DNA from: Pseudomonadales bacterium | GTDB lineage: Bacteria; Pseudomonadota; Gammaproteobacteria; Pseudomonadales; Pseudohongiellaceae | DNA length: 22,390 bases | Direction: 5' to 3' | Assembly (NCBI GenBank): GCA_022360535.1 | Contig: JAKSCP010000385.1 | Coordinates: forward strand, 1 to 22,390 | Shown here: one piece after another, positions 13,886 through 21,395 of the stretch | Position numbering within the stretch: the first letter of the stretch is position 1 | Layout of the letters: the number at the start of each line of letters is the position of its first letter | Translations under genes and position numbers: made by a program | Notes under the pieces: model-generated | Told to the model about the DNA's origin: nothing | The model's input: the letters and a program-made list of their open reading frames with translations, nothing else | Databases searched by the model: none

Positions 13886-16402
13886 TTAGAAAGTCACTCG
13901 CAGTCCAGCACCGAAAGTCGTGCCATACTCGTCATACTGCGACAACCTGGAAGTGTTGCCGAAGTAGTAATACTCAGGCTCGTCATTCAGATTGATAGCT
14001 TGTGCGGTAATCATGACGTTCTCATTCACTTCATAACGGGCAGTTAAGTCGATCTGCATGAAGTCATCAGTGAAACGGTCATTCAAAGGCTCATCACCAA
14101 TCTCATCCAGGAAATCGCTGCGGTAGTTCGCTGCTAAACGCACATCCCAGGGGCCCTTGTCATAACCTATAGAGATATTACCTGTGTGTTTTGCTTGCTT
14201 GAAGAAAGGAATACTGCGTTGTCCGTAGACACTGTCTGCTGGTAAATCTGTTTCACCATCCGAGTGAGTGTAATTGGCGACGAAAAGCAGTCCGTTCTCC
14301 CAGGCTGTCTGGAATGAAACTTCGAAACCCGTGATATCAGCGTCATCAGTATTGATGAATGTTCCTGCCTGATCGTAAACCTGGCCGCGGAAGAGAATAT
14401 CATTGGCTTCTACTTCAACGATGGCATCATCGATCTGCTTGTGGAATATCCCCGCCCCAAAGAAAGTCGCTTCACCCAGGTAGTATTCATAGGTTAAATC
14501 GAAGTTCCAGGCAGTTGTGGCATCCAGATTGGGGTTACCGCCTTCGATCTCGTTGTCTTCAACGTTCACTACGGCGCCAGCATTGGATTCCTGGAAGCCA
14601 GGGCGCACCAGCGAACGGAACAGACCGACACGCATAATCTGGTTGTCATCCAACTCAAATTTCGCATTAAGCGAAGGCGCCCAGAAGTCATAGTTGTTTT
14701 CAAATTGAGTGAATCCGGCGAAACCACCATCAAAAGCTTTACCACGATAAGTAGTATCGGTGTCTTCATAACGAATACCGTAGACCAGGGTAGTACTGCC
14801 CATTACGGTAGTGCCCATAAAATAGGCCGCGAAAATATCTTCTTCAGTTACCCAGTCAGCTGGAATAGATTCCTCGTCTTCGTCACCGCTGAGTTCGAAT
14901 TCCGCACCCGGTGCCTGACAGCTGGTTCCATCAGACAAGGCAACTGAACCGTTACCCAGGCGGGAAATAAATCCCTTAACCTGGTCAAAAGTAGCCGTTG
15001 GTCCTTCTCTTGTATTCAGGAATTGCTCGGGCTGTACGAAGTCAACTGTCGAAAGCAGGAGATCATCTACCGGCTCGTACCCACAGTAAACAAAGTCGTT
15101 CAGCTTCTCTCGCTGACGAATCTTGGCACCATACTGCAGCTGAGTATTGGCATTGAGGTCGGTGTAGAAATCCACCTTGCCGCCAATATCTTCGTCAGTG
15201 TTTAGAGTAAACTCACGTTCGAAGGCATCCATTGGAAAGTTTGAGGCATCGTAAAAGAACGCTGGAAAGGTAACAGCGGGACGACGCGGATCAGAATTGT
15301 CGTAAACAATGCTATCGTCAATCGCGTCGCTGCGGAAAATCACTGCCTGACGGTCTCGGTCATCCTGTTCCGCTTCAGAGGTAAAGAACTCGAACTCACC
15401 ACGATTGCGGTCATTGAAAATCAGGTTCGCGCCAAGACGCACCGATGTAATTTCACGAATTTCGGTACGGTTGCGACTTTCGGTATCCACCCGAGCATTG
15501 GGGTAACTGAAGGTATTGCCACTGATTACCGGCTCTTCTTCCTCGATAGAATCACGGACCTCCCACTTGGCACGCCATTCAGTATCGGCGTATTCGTTGT
15601 GAAAGATATGGGCAAAGTAGCTGTTGCCTGAGTCTGCGCGATAATCCAGCGCCAGTACCACACCTTCTCGCTCACGAGTCAGGTCATAAAAACGTGTTTC
15701 ATAGTCGTCGTTTGGCGCCACATCACCCCAACCGCCATTCTCATTGTTATGGGCAATGATGCGTCGGGATTGGTCACTCAGAACTACCGCAGCACCGAAT
15801 TCACCTCCGGTTACATCCCAGCGATTCGAAAAAGTCGCTGCCAGGTTGGGATTGTCTCCATCTTCTGTCAGTTCGTTGTAAGAGGTCTCAGCCTTCAAAC
15901 GCACAAACATGTCGTCATAGGAGAAAGCGGTAATAGTCTCCAGGTCGATAGCGCCACCGATGGTGTCTGCATCAAGGTTTGGAGTCAGTGTCTTGTACAC
16001 AGTCATGCTGTCCAGCAGATCGGAAGGCACACCATCGAGAATGATGCCGCGGCGATCTTCCGGAGCAGCAGTGCTGACACCATTGATGGTCATTGCATTC
16101 AAGTCAGTGTTCATACCGCGAACGGTGACATAACGACCCTCACCCTGGTCGTTCTCAACCATGATGCCGGAAATACGACGTAGCGATTCCGCTACGTTGA
16201 TATCTGCGAAGTTACCGATAGCATCCGAGTCGATTACGCCGACAACCTTGTCGGAGTTACGCTGTTTCTGAATGGCGCTCTGCAGACTGGCGCGGCTTCC
16301 CACAACGACGATTTCGTCAATGCTTTCCTGGCCGTAAGCTTGTGTGGTAATTGCCAACCCGATGGCGACGGTGAGAGATTTTTTATTAAAAAGTGATTTC
16401 AT
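13886..16402 (-). CDS. TonB-dependent receptor, TIGR01782 type, probable phytate-linked uptake receptor
   Basis: 838-residue outer-membrane receptor. Residues 1-24 are a signal peptide (MKSLFNKKSLTVAIGLAITT... ending QAYGQ). The plug starts SIDEIVVVGSRASLQSAIQKQ and holds NVAESLRRISGI, VTVRGMNTDLN, MTINGVSTA, DSMTVYKTLTPNLDADTIGGAIDL, the hallmarks of the TonB-Xanth-Caul group. The barrel ends with the canonical aromatic: GTTFGAGLRVTF. It lies 161 nt downstream of a beta-propeller phytase on the same strand, a recurrent pairing in proteobacteria, so phytate or its breakdown products are the likely cargo (inference). ATG 16402 follows AAGGGAAGG. Its own leader carries a Pho-box-like triplet, so it may be transcribed both with and independently of the phytase. 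Confidence 0.9.
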   Translation of the reverse strand: MKSLFNKKSLTVAIGLAITTQAYGQESIDEIVVVGSRASLQSAIQKQRNSDKVVGVIDSDAIGNFADINVAESLRRISGIMVENDQGEGRYVTVRGMNTDLNAMTINGVSTAAPEDRRGIILDGVPSDLLDSMTVYKTLTPNLDADTIGGAIDLETITAFSYDDMFVRLKAETSYNELTEDGDNPNLAATFSNRWDVTGGEFGAAVVLSDQSRRIIAHNNENGGWGDVAPNDDYETRFYDLTREREGVVLALDYRADSGNSYFAHIFHNEYADTEWRAKWEVRDSIEEEEPVISGNTFSYPNARVDTESRNRTEIREITSVRLGANLIFNDRNRGEFEFFTSEAEQDDRDRQAVIFRSDAIDDSIVYDNSDPRRPAVTFPAFFYDASNFPMDAFEREFTLNTDEDIGGKVDFYTDLNANTQLQYGAKIRQREKLNDFVYCGYEPVDDLLLSTVDFVQPEQFLNTREGPTATFDQVKGFISRLGNGSVALSDGTSCQAPGAEFELSGDEDEESIPADWVTEEDIFAAYFMGTTVMGSTTLVYGIRYEDTDTTYRGKAFDGGFAGFTQFENNYDFWAPSLNAKFELDDNQIMRVGLFRSLVRPGFQESNAGAVVNVEDNEIEGGNPNLDATTAWNFDLTYEYYLGEATFFGAGIFHKQIDDAIVEVEANDILFRGQVYDQAGTFINTDDADITGFEVSFQTAWENGLLFVANYTHSDGETDLPADSVYGQRSIPFFKQAKHTGNISIGYDKGPWDVRLAANYRSDFLDEIGDEPLNDRFTDDFMQIDLTARYEVNENVMITAQAINLNDEPEYYYFGNTSRLSQYDEYGTTFGAGLRVTF

Positions 16403-16465
16403 TGAGCCTTCCCTTGGTAGATTGCACAGTGCGGTGACACAGTACAGAAGGCCCGTGACGGTATG

Positions 16466-16494
16466 ATTACAGATAGAAGGCAGAAATATTACAG
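16466..16494 (-). promoter_or_regulatory. Triple Pho-box-like array upstream of the receptor gene
   Basis: On the minus strand the heptamers CTGTAAT (16494-16488), CTGCCTT (16483-16477) and CTGTAAT (16472-16466) repeat at an exact 11-nt period with 4-nt AT-rich linkers. The outer two match the PhoB heptamer CTGTCAT at 6/7 and the middle one at 5/7. The array ends 63 nt before the ATG. I do not find a good -10 at the expected distance; TCATAC is the poor best candidate. Confidence 0.55.
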
Positions 16495-16563
16495 ATTAGA
16501 AAATTAGTGCCATATGTCTTTTTTATTACAAAAATGTTTATCCAATGAAACTCACTTGTCACA

Positions 16564-17649
16564 TTAGAGGTCGAGCGCTGTAGCAATCTCACGCCAGGAA
16601 ACATATTTGAAATTCTGGTTTTTTCTCGGCAGGTGATTGGCACCATCCTGGATAACTACGAGCCCATCCGGATAGTCAGCTCCCAGATTCACACTGGTTA
16701 CCGTCAGCCCGTCTGTCTCCTCCGTACCATCTACTTGCTCATCTCCACGGTCGACAACTACGAAACTGCCGCGGTAAGCAAATGGTGGTAGTCGGTCATA
16801 GACGGCGTAGCTGTAATTGCCCTGGCTGGACACCACCAGATAACCACCGTCACCTGATTCATACAGAGACATACCTTCGACGTCCGCAAACAAGATAGTG
16901 CCATCGATATCCATCACCGATTGCATTGCAGTTGAGGCATCATGCCTGGCAGACAAGGTGCGAATGCCCTCCTCCTCTACGCCAAGAAACAAGCGTTCCT
17001 GGGTATCATCGGCCACGCAGCCTTCGGGTTGGCTGGGCACCGAGAACTCCCTTAACAGCTCAGCCTGAAACTGCACTGGCTCATCGGACAATCCGGAGGG
17101 CACCATAGTCAATCCCCATTGCTGGTAACTGCCATCGGTACCATTCACAAAGACTTGCATCCCTGCGTCGTTCTGAAACATGCAAAGACCGTAGACTTCA
17201 ACCATACCTGTGGCGATCTCGGAGTCCCGCAGCCAGGTTAGGGAACCGCGAGAGTCGACAACAAACAGGCTAATGGTATTGGCGCTGCGATTACTGGCCG
17301 CAGCCAGTGCTGACCATTGGCTGCCCGCCGGAAAGGGCCGCAGGTCCACATTATTGGTCAGGCCTGCCGCAATGAACTGCACACGGTTTCCCTGCAGGTC
17401 ATATACCTCAATCCCACTCTGTTTGTCGGTTCCAATAACCAGGCTGGCCTGGGGATTCTGGGCATTAATCCAGATCGCGGGATCGTCCGCCGCATCGTCC
17501 CTGCTGCGTACAGGGTCAGTCTCAGCAGTGGCGTACACCTGTTTTGCATCTGGTGGCGCCGGCGCCGGGACATCCAGCGAACAAGCCGAGAAAGGCAGTA
17601 ATAAAGGAAGAAAGAACGCTAGAAAGTTTAGACGAACCGCGGACTGCAT
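16564..17649 (-). CDS. Beta-propeller phytase, lipoprotein
   Basis: 361 residues. It hydrolyses phytate (inositol hexakisphosphate), releasing phosphate, in a calcium-dependent six-blade propeller. The N-terminal MQSAVRLNFLAFFLPLLLPF precedes the lipobox FSAC (C23), with Ser at +2, so it should be an outer-membrane lipoprotein. The family signature DDAADDPAIWIN (51-62) and VIGTDKQSGIEVYDL (71-85) are clear, followed by NNVDLR, PEGCVAD, EGIRTL, DVEGMSLY and YLVVSSQGNYSYAVYDR blade segments with many Asp/Glu calcium ligands. Length is normal. Start ATG 17649 has GGGG about 7 nt upstream; the TTG at 17664 lacks a Shine-Dalgarno. It is followed by the TIGR01782 receptor gene, a well-known phytase partner, and preceded by a Pho-box-like site. 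Confidence 0.9.
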   Translation of the reverse strand: MQSAVRLNFLAFFLPLLLPFSACSLDVPAPAPPDAKQVYATAETDPVRSRDDAADDPAIWINAQNPQASLVIGTDKQSGIEVYDLQGNRVQFIAAGLTNNVDLRPFPAGSQWSALAAASNRSANTISLFVVDSRGSLTWLRDSEIATGMVEVYGLCMFQNDAGMQVFVNGTDGSYQQWGLTMVPSGLSDEPVQFQAELLREFSVPSQPEGCVADDTQERLFLGVEEEGIRTLSARHDASTAMQSVMDIDGTILFADVEGMSLYESGDGGYLVVSSQGNYSYAVYDRLPPFAYRGSFVVVDRGDEQVDGTEETDGLTVTSVNLGADYPDGLVVIQDGANHLPRKNQNFKYVSWREIATALDL

Positions 17650-17679
17650 TTTAAACCCCGACAATAATTCAGGAGATGC

Positions 17680-17713
17680 AGTTTACTGAGCGAACGTGTC
17701 AGTTAAGAGACAA
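17680..17713 (-). promoter_or_regulatory. Candidate Pho box and -10 upstream of the phytase
   Basis: On the minus strand TTGTCTC (17713-17707), TTAA, CTGACAC (17702-17696) forms a two-heptamer site: the second is 6/7 to CTGTCAC and the first 4/7. Exactly 10 nt later is TAAACT (17685-17680, 4/6 to the -10), the spacing expected for a PhoB-activated promoter. The predicted leader is about 24 nt. The region lies in the 100-nt gap after xdhC. Confidence 0.5.
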
Positions 17714-17749
17714 GTCTGACTTAAGATGGAGCTGATTCAATTCAGGAAT

Positions 17750-18727
17750 TTAGGAAAGTGCACCGTGACGCTTGGCGGTGACTTCGGCCATGATCGAGAT
17801 GGCTATTTCTGCTGGAGTCTTACTTTCAATCTGGAACCCAATGGGTGCATGCAGTATATCGATTTCATCTTTGGTCAAACCCAGTTCCGGTAGCCGCTCC
17901 CGACGCGCTGCCGATGTGCGCTCCGACCCCATGGCGCCTACATAGAAGGCATCTGTTTTCAGCGCTTCCATCAGAGCCATATCATCTACGCGAGGATCAT
18001 GAGCCAGGGCGATGATGCCACTAAACGGATTATTGAAACGCTCCCGAACTACATCGTCCGGCAAGCGGGAGGTTTTCTCAACGCCGTCCACATGCCAGTT
18101 GTCCAGGTAGTTGGGTCGAGGATCGCAAAGGGTCACGTCATACTCTAAAGCCAATGCCATCTCGGCAACATACTTGGCTACATCGCCTGCTCCCAATAAC
18201 AATAGCCGGTACATGGGGCTGAGACTATGTACCATCGACCCCTTTTCGATGACAACCGCATCTTCACTGCTTCGATCACTGGCAGTGATCTGGCCGGAAT
18301 CAAGATTTACCAGACGACTCACCCCAGAGTGATTTTCCAGATCACGTTGCAGGCGGCCGAAAACAGTCTGATTGTCCGGCGTCGCTTCGATAAACTCCAA
18401 CAACACATGCAACTGACCACCACAAGGCAGCTTTAACCGGGCCTGCTCTTCGGCTGTTACACCGTATTTCACAATGAACGGCTTACCGCCTTCCTCGTCA
18501 TATTGAGTCTTCAGGCTGCCATCCTGGAGCTGCTCCAGAAAGTCTTCTTCAATACAGCCACCGGAGATAGAACCGACCAATTCACCGCCCAGGGTACAAG
18601 CCATCATGGCGCCGATAGGTCGCGGCGAGGAGCCCCAGGTTTTGAGAATAGTGCAGAGCCAGACCGCCTGGCCCGACCCTAACCATTTCGCCACATGGGT
18701 AACGATTTGTTGCTGACTACTTTGCAT
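17750..18727 (-). CDS. XdhC/CoxI-family protein
   Basis: 325 residues. XdhC proteins bind molybdenum cofactor and help insert the sulfurated form into xanthine dehydrogenase-type enzymes. The N-terminal XdhC/CoxI domain shows KTWGSSPRPIGAMM (29-42) and GSISGGCIEEDF (52-63), with the conserved Cys. The C-terminal Rossmann-like domain contains LLLLGAGDVAKYVAEMA and DAFYVGAMGSERTS. ATG 18727 has AAGA just upstream. The usual partners (xdhA/xdhB, coxL/coxM/coxS or a nucleotidyltransferase of the MocA kind) are absent from this window. It begins 37 nt after the SDR gene, so these two are probably one operon and the SDR's substrate pathway may involve a distant molybdoenzyme (inference). Confidence 0.88.
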   Translation of the reverse strand: MQSSQQQIVTHVAKWLGSGQAVWLCTILKTWGSSPRPIGAMMACTLGGELVGSISGGCIEEDFLEQLQDGSLKTQYDEEGGKPFIVKYGVTAEEQARLKLPCGGQLHVLLEFIEATPDNQTVFGRLQRDLENHSGVSRLVNLDSGQITASDRSSEDAVVIEKGSMVHSLSPMYRLLLLGAGDVAKYVAEMALALEYDVTLCDPRPNYLDNWHVDGVEKTSRLPDDVVRERFNNPFSGIIALAHDPRVDDMALMEALKTDAFYVGAMGSERTSAARRERLPELGLTKDEIDILHAPIGFQIESKTPAEIAISIMAEVTAKRHGALS

Positions 18728-18764
18728 ATCTTCTTGAGTCTACCAACCTGGCCAATGTGGCGCT

Positions 18765-19568
18765 TCACTCCTGGGAGGGTGTCGCAATGCTCCCGGCGAG
18801 AATGCCACCGTCGATGTTTAGTTCGGTTCCGGTCAGGTATTTTGACTCATCCGACGCCAAGTACAAAGCCGCATAAGCAACATCAATCGGTTCTCCCATT
18901 TTCCCCATAGGAATGTCAGCCGTAATCGCCTTCAAAGAGGCCTCTCTCTGCTCTCCCTGACCCAGCATTGCATCCCACATCGGCGTCAGGATAGCGGCAG
19001 GATGCAGTGAATTACATCTGATCGGGAGCCCTTTCTCAGCACAGTAGAGAGCCACGCTTTTTGTATGATTCCTGACCGCGGCCTTGCTGGAGGCATAGGC
19101 AGCAGCTCCCGGTATGCCTATTAGCCCGGACCGCGATGAGATGTTAACGATGCTGCCGCTCTGGGAAGCTTTCATCAGCCGGATACCGTACTTGCAACCC
19201 AGAGCTGTCCCATGAAGATTGGTGTCGTGAACTCTGTGCCAGCTCTCCAAATCCAGATTTTCGGGATCATGAGGCCCCTCAGATTCGGTGAATCCAGTAA
19301 TCCCGGCATTGTTGACAAGAATATCCAACAATCCATGTTGTTGGTTAATGTGGCCCGCACAAGTCTCCCAATCAGCTTCATCAGACACATCAAGGTGCAG
19401 ATACTCCGCGTTGCCACCCAACTGCGTTACCACCTCATGCCCTAGTTCGTCATTGATATCTGAGACAATAACCCTGGCTCCTTCAGCCAGGAACAGCTGG
19501 GCAATAGCTTTTCCGATGCCTTGAGCTGAACCCGTTATGAGAGCAGTCTTTCCTTCAACTCGATTCAC
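18765..19568 (-). CDS. Short-chain dehydrogenase/reductase (classical SDR)
   Basis: 267-residue NAD(P)-dependent oxidoreductase. The cofactor motif TGSAQGIG (12-19), DI (37-38, an acidic residue after beta-2 favouring NAD), NNAG (86-89), N117, S145 and the YASSK pair Y158/K162 are all present, so the classical tetrad is intact. The C-terminus ends with the typical YLTGTELNIDGG. The sequence resembles cyclopentanol/3-hydroxysteroid- or 3-oxoacyl-type reductases; the substrate is not assignable. The start is GTG 19568 with TTGGAG about 7 nt upstream. It follows the MATE gene by 53 nt and precedes xdhC by 37 nt. A palindrome TGACTTTGAAGTCA (19611-19624) overlaps the MATE stop just upstream but has no T-run. 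Confidence 0.93.
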   Translation of the reverse strand: MNRVEGKTALITGSAQGIGKAIAQLFLAEGARVIVSDINDELGHEVVTQLGGNAEYLHLDVSDEADWETCAGHINQQHGLLDILVNNAGITGFTESEGPHDPENLDLESWHRVHDTNLHGTALGCKYGIRLMKASQSGSIVNISSRSGLIGIPGAAAYASSKAAVRNHTKSVALYCAEKGLPIRCNSLHPAAILTPMWDAMLGQGEQREASLKAITADIPMGKMGEPIDVAYAALYLASDESKYLTGTELNIDGGILAGSIATPSQE

Positions 19569-19621
19569 GACAACTCCAATACGTCATTTAATGATTAAGA
19601 ACATTCTCAATGACTTTGAAG

Positions 19622-21040
19622 TCACACTGTGCGTGTTTTCCAGGTGCCGCGGCGGAACACCAGAACGCCGACAACGCAGCTTAGGATGTCAGCAGTAAAC
19701 ACTGCCCAGAACACACCAACAGGGCCCAGCCCAAGGGTCAGCGCTAATCCATAAGCTAACGGCACTTGCACAACCCAGAAACACAAGACGTTGATGTAGG
19801 TCGGTGTCATGGTGTCGCCTGCCCCATTAAAGGCCTGAATGACAGCCATGCCGAATCCCCAACCCACATAGCCATAAGCAAAAATTCGCAAGCACTCAAC
19901 CGCATAGCTCAACACTTCCGGGTCATCGGCGAAGAAGCGGGCAATGGGTTGGGTAAACAACAACATCAAAATCGCTGCGAAAGCCATGTAGCCGGCGTTG
20001 TACTGCGCAATCTTCCAGGTGGTTTGTTCGGCGCGGTCTGCCAAACCAGCGCCCAGGTTCTGACCGACCAGAGTTGCAGTGGCATTGCTCAGTCCCCAGG
20101 CAGGCAGGATACTGAACATCACGATACGAACCGCAATGGTGTAGCCCGCTACTGCCTGGCTACCGAACCCGGAGACGATTTGCATCAGGAACACCCAGCT
20201 TGCTGTCGCTACCAGGAACTGCGCGATACCTCCGATGGAGATGCGCACAAGAGACCAGACGATATCCAGACGCAGCCCCATCTCTTTGAGATGCAGTTGA
20301 ATCCGCCCATGTTTACTCAACAAAAAATACAACCCGTACAAAGCACCGATGCTGCGCCCGATGTTTGTTGCAACGGCGGCACCGGTTACTCCCAGCTCAG
20401 GGAACGGTCCATAGCCGTAGATCAAACAGGGGTCCAGTACGATATTGATGCCATTGGCCAGCCACAATGCGCGCATGGCGATGGTTGCATCGCCAGCTCC
20501 ACGGAAGATCGCGTTGATCAGAAACAGGAACACAATAGTGAAACAGGCCCCGAACATCAGGCGGGTATAGTTTTCACCGGTTTCAATGACTGCAGCCTCC
20601 GCGCCCATCAGTTGCAAAATCTCGCGAGCAAAGAAGATGCCGATAAGACCCACCACGATTGAGACGAACACACCGATCCACATCACCTGCCCTGCAGCAA
20701 CTGCCGCGGCCTCTGGATCCTTTTCGCCGATGCGTCGTGCCACCATAGCGGTAGCGCCCATGGACAGACCAATGGCAATCGCATAGAGCAGCGTAATCAC
20801 CGCCTCCGTGAGTCCAACCGTTGCCACTGCTTCTGTGCCTAGTCCCGACACGAAAAAGATATCCACAATGGCGAACACTGACTCCATGGCCATTTCCAAA
20901 ATCATGGGGATGGCCAGAAGGACAGTGACTCGACCAATGGAGACCTGGGTGTAATCGATATCTGAGTTGCCCGCTACCGCTTGCTTGAACAAGCTCCAGG
21001 CGTCGCTGATTTTTGATGTCTTGTTTACTGCTGTTGTCAT
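19622..21040 (-). CDS. MATE-family multidrug/metabolite exporter
   Basis: 472 residues, about 12 transmembrane segments in two similar halves, the normal MATE architecture. It uses a Na+ or H+ gradient to export cationic drugs or metabolites across the inner membrane. Recognisable segments are VTVLLAIPMILEMAMESVFA (start of helix 1) with VDIFFVSGLG after it, GATAMVARRIGEKD, NAIFRGAGDA, the duplicated NATATLVGQNLGAG, and QAFNGAGDTMTPTYIN. The substrate cannot be predicted. ATG 21040 follows GGAATGAG. A 355-nt leader with a short ORF and two hairpins lies upstream. A long plus-strand antisense ORF over this gene is a by-product of codon bias. Confidence 0.93.
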   Translation of the reverse strand: MTTAVNKTSKISDAWSLFKQAVAGNSDIDYTQVSIGRVTVLLAIPMILEMAMESVFAIVDIFFVSGLGTEAVATVGLTEAVITLLYAIAIGLSMGATAMVARRIGEKDPEAAAVAAGQVMWIGVFVSIVVGLIGIFFAREILQLMGAEAAVIETGENYTRLMFGACFTIVFLFLINAIFRGAGDATIAMRALWLANGINIVLDPCLIYGYGPFPELGVTGAAVATNIGRSIGALYGLYFLLSKHGRIQLHLKEMGLRLDIVWSLVRISIGGIAQFLVATASWVFLMQIVSGFGSQAVAGYTIAVRIVMFSILPAWGLSNATATLVGQNLGAGLADRAEQTTWKIAQYNAGYMAFAAILMLLFTQPIARFFADDPEVLSYAVECLRIFAYGYVGWGFGMAVIQAFNGAGDTMTPTYINVLCFWVVQVPLAYGLALTLGLGPVGVFWAVFTADILSCVVGVLVFRRGTWKTRTV

Positions 21041-21395
21041 AACTCATTCCATAACAATGGATTGACACAACTGTGCCCAGTTGTGCTGAAAAGGGTGTGG
21101 CGTGGCCTGTTTAGTGACAGCCAGACAACAGATTGAGTGCGAGGTACAGCGTGGAGAAAAACCGGCTGTACTGAGAAGAGCTTACGAGTGCGCTAACCGC
21201 TGAATGACTTAGGCCGCTACGATTCCTGCTGATACGCCAGGATCCAGTCGTAGTTTGAATAGATTGATTAGCTTCATTGGCCGTTTCTCCTTGGAGGGGT
21301 TCCTTGGAAAAGGTTCCTTAAGATAAGGAGCGCGCATTATATAGCGCAATACGAAGTTTGTTCCAACTTTTTTTCAACGGGGTTAAAAACCGAAA
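21041..21395. promoter_or_regulatory. Structured leader of the MATE gene (355 nt)
   Basis: Reading on the minus strand, a strong -10 TATAAT (21341-21336) sits in a TATATAAT context, with TTGGAA at a long 19-nt spacing as the likeliest -35. It is followed by the 22-codon ORF at 21277-21209, then a perfect 7-bp hairpin GTACAGC/GCTGTAC (21171-21144) and a perfect 8-bp hairpin CACAACTG/CAGTTGTG with a 4-nt loop (21085-21066), which ends 25 nt before the MATE ATG. Neither hairpin has a T-run. I do not recognise a known riboswitch class. Confidence 0.5.
21209..21277 (-). CDS. Candidate 22-residue leader peptide or small protein
   Basis: ATG at 21277 with AAGGAG 8-9 nt upstream, the best ribosome-binding site in this area, and a TAA stop at 21209. 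The product begins MKLINLFKLRLD and ends with GIVAA; it is mildly basic and amphipathic at the N-terminus. It lies about 50 nt downstream of the strong TATAAT and 168 nt before the MATE start. It matches no small protein I know (not PqqA, and no run of one amino acid as in biosynthetic-operon leaders). The strength of the start site makes translation plausible, but it may be chance. Confidence 0.45.
   Translation of the reverse strand: MKLINLFKLRLDPGVSAGIVAA

Noticed and set aside
19766..20662. 298-codon plus-strand ORF over the MATE gene
   Set aside because: It is fully antisense to a clear 12-helix transporter; the His/Gln/Asp-rich composition is that of a shadow frame.
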